Position numbers and translations under genes: made by a program. Source: Trebonia sp. (GTDB taxonomy: Bacteria > Actinomycetota > Actinomycetes > Streptosporangiales > Streptosporangiaceae). From it: a stretch of DNA of 5,226 bases. This document shows, piece after piece, positions 4,627 to 5,226 of this stretch (its first letter is position 1; the number at the start of each line of letters is the position of its first letter). The notes beneath the pieces were generated by a model. It saw only the letters and a program-made list of their open reading frames with translations. It did no database searches and was not told where the DNA came from. Location: assembly GCA_030038035.1 (NCBI GenBank), contig JASHPP010000334.1, positions 1-5,226 of the forward strand, written 5' to 3'.

Positions 4627-5226
4627 ACTCCCCGCTGCCCACGACCGAGCAGGTGACGACCGCGCTAGCCGGCGTCAAGGACCCAGAGATCGGCCGCCCG
4701 ATCACCGAGCTCGGCATGGTCAAGTCCGTCGCGGTCGCAGCCGACGGGGTCGTCCGGGTGGGCGTGTACCTGACCGTGGCCGGCTGCCCGATGCGCGACA
4801 CCATCACGTCCCGCGTTACGGACGCGGTGTCGGCGCTGCCCGGCGTCTCCGGCGTCCGCGTCGAACTCGACGTGATGAGCGAGGAACAGCGGAAGGCGTT
4901 GCAGGGCCAGCTGCGCGGCGGGCGGGAGGAACCGGTGATCCCGTTCGCCCAGCCCTCATCGCTCACCACCGTGTACGCGGTCGCCAGCGGCAAGGGCGGC
5001 GTCGGCAAGTCCTCGGTCACCGTGAACCTGGCGGCGGCCATGGCCGCGGCCGGTCACAAGGTCGGCGTCATCGACGCCGACATTTACGGACATTCAGTAC
5101 CGCGCATGCTCGGCGTCACCGGCCGTCCCACCCCTGTCGAGAACATGATCATGCCGCCGTCGGCATACGACGTGAAGGTGATCTCGATGGGCATGTTCAC
5201 CAAGGGGAACACGCCCATCGTCTGGC
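4623..5226 (+). CDS. Mrp/NBP35-family iron-sulfur cluster carrier ATPase, N-terminal part (cut by window edge)
   Basis: 201 codons are present before the right edge; full-length actinobacterial relatives are roughly 370-390 residues, so about half is seen. Residues 5-90 form a MIP18/DUF59 domain with DPEIGRPITELGMVKSV and VAGCPMRDTI (Cys55), and the MSEEQR stretch that closes it. Then comes the P-loop ATPase: YAVASGKGGVGKSSVTVNL with the deviant Walker A GKGGVGKS at 123-130, and VIDADIYGHSVPRMLG (149-164). Mrp/ApbC proteins bind and hand over [4Fe-4S] clusters in the cytoplasm, using ATP; the cluster-binding CxxC would be in the missing C-terminal half. ATG 4623 is the only possible start, since TAG lies in frame at 4611. 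No Shine-Dalgarno is seen. From memory, this gene stands near DUF6758/PHP/MarC in many actinomycetes, which fits the layout here. Confidence 0.95.
   Translation, partial: MNSPLPTTEQVTTALAGVKDPEIGRPITELGMVKSVAVAADGVVRVGVYLTVAGCPMRDTITSRVTDAVSALPGVSGVRVELDVMSEEQRKALQGQLRGGREEPVIPFAQPSSLTTVYAVASGKGGVGKSSVTVNLAAAMAAAGHKVGVIDADIYGHSVPRMLGVTGRPTPVENMIMPPSAYDVKVISMGMFTKGNTPIVW

Overview
The window is chromosomal DNA from a high-GC bacterium, most likely an actinomycete (Actinomycetota). The reasons are the strong G/C bias at third codon positions, the GTG starts, the TAnnnT -10 boxes only 6-7 bases before start codons (a leaderless pattern common in Actinobacteria), and a gene set I associate with that phylum (DUF6758, TrmH/TrpH-type PHP hydrolase, MarC, actinobacterial Mrp). 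Genus cannot be told from this sequence. No rRNA, tRNA, CRISPR array, insertion sequence or phage gene was found. Eight protein genes cover nearly everything and no gene-free stretch exceeds about 160 bases.

Left part (1-2510), minus strand. An MBL-fold metallo-hydrolase is cut by the left edge (only its first 76 codons are present). Upstream of it, reading leftwards, is a compact three-gene cluster: a zinc-ribbon-like DUF6758 protein, a PHP-domain phosphoesterase, and a MarC-family membrane protein. PHP and MarC overlap by four bases (GTGA), so they are probably translationally coupled. GC-rich hairpins lie at the end of marC.

Middle part (2511-3880). A small Nudix hydrolase runs rightwards, divergent from DUF6758 across only 27 bases that must hold both promoters. 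It ends tail to tail with a leftward CoA ester lyase of the CitE/HpcH family; the two stop codons interlock in the four bases CTAA.

Right part (3881-5226). A 158-base divergent intergenic region separates the CoA ester lyase from a GNAT acetyltransferase. It holds the most striking non-coding signal here: an 18-bp perfect palindrome nested exactly at the centre of a 46-bp imperfect palindrome whose ends are two related 15-bp sites 31 bp apart. This looks like a regulatory operator. The GNAT gene, with a few codons rare in its neighbours and an unconserved-looking tail, overlaps by ATGA the start of an Mrp/NBP35-type P-loop ATPase (iron-sulfur cluster carrier), which runs off the right edge.

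The genes do not form one obvious pathway. DUF6758-PHP-MarC and Mrp are housekeeping-type genes that, from memory, sit close together in many actinomycetes; Nudix, CoA lyase and GNAT look like accessory or variable genes between them. I see no defence, toxin, or biosynthetic system.
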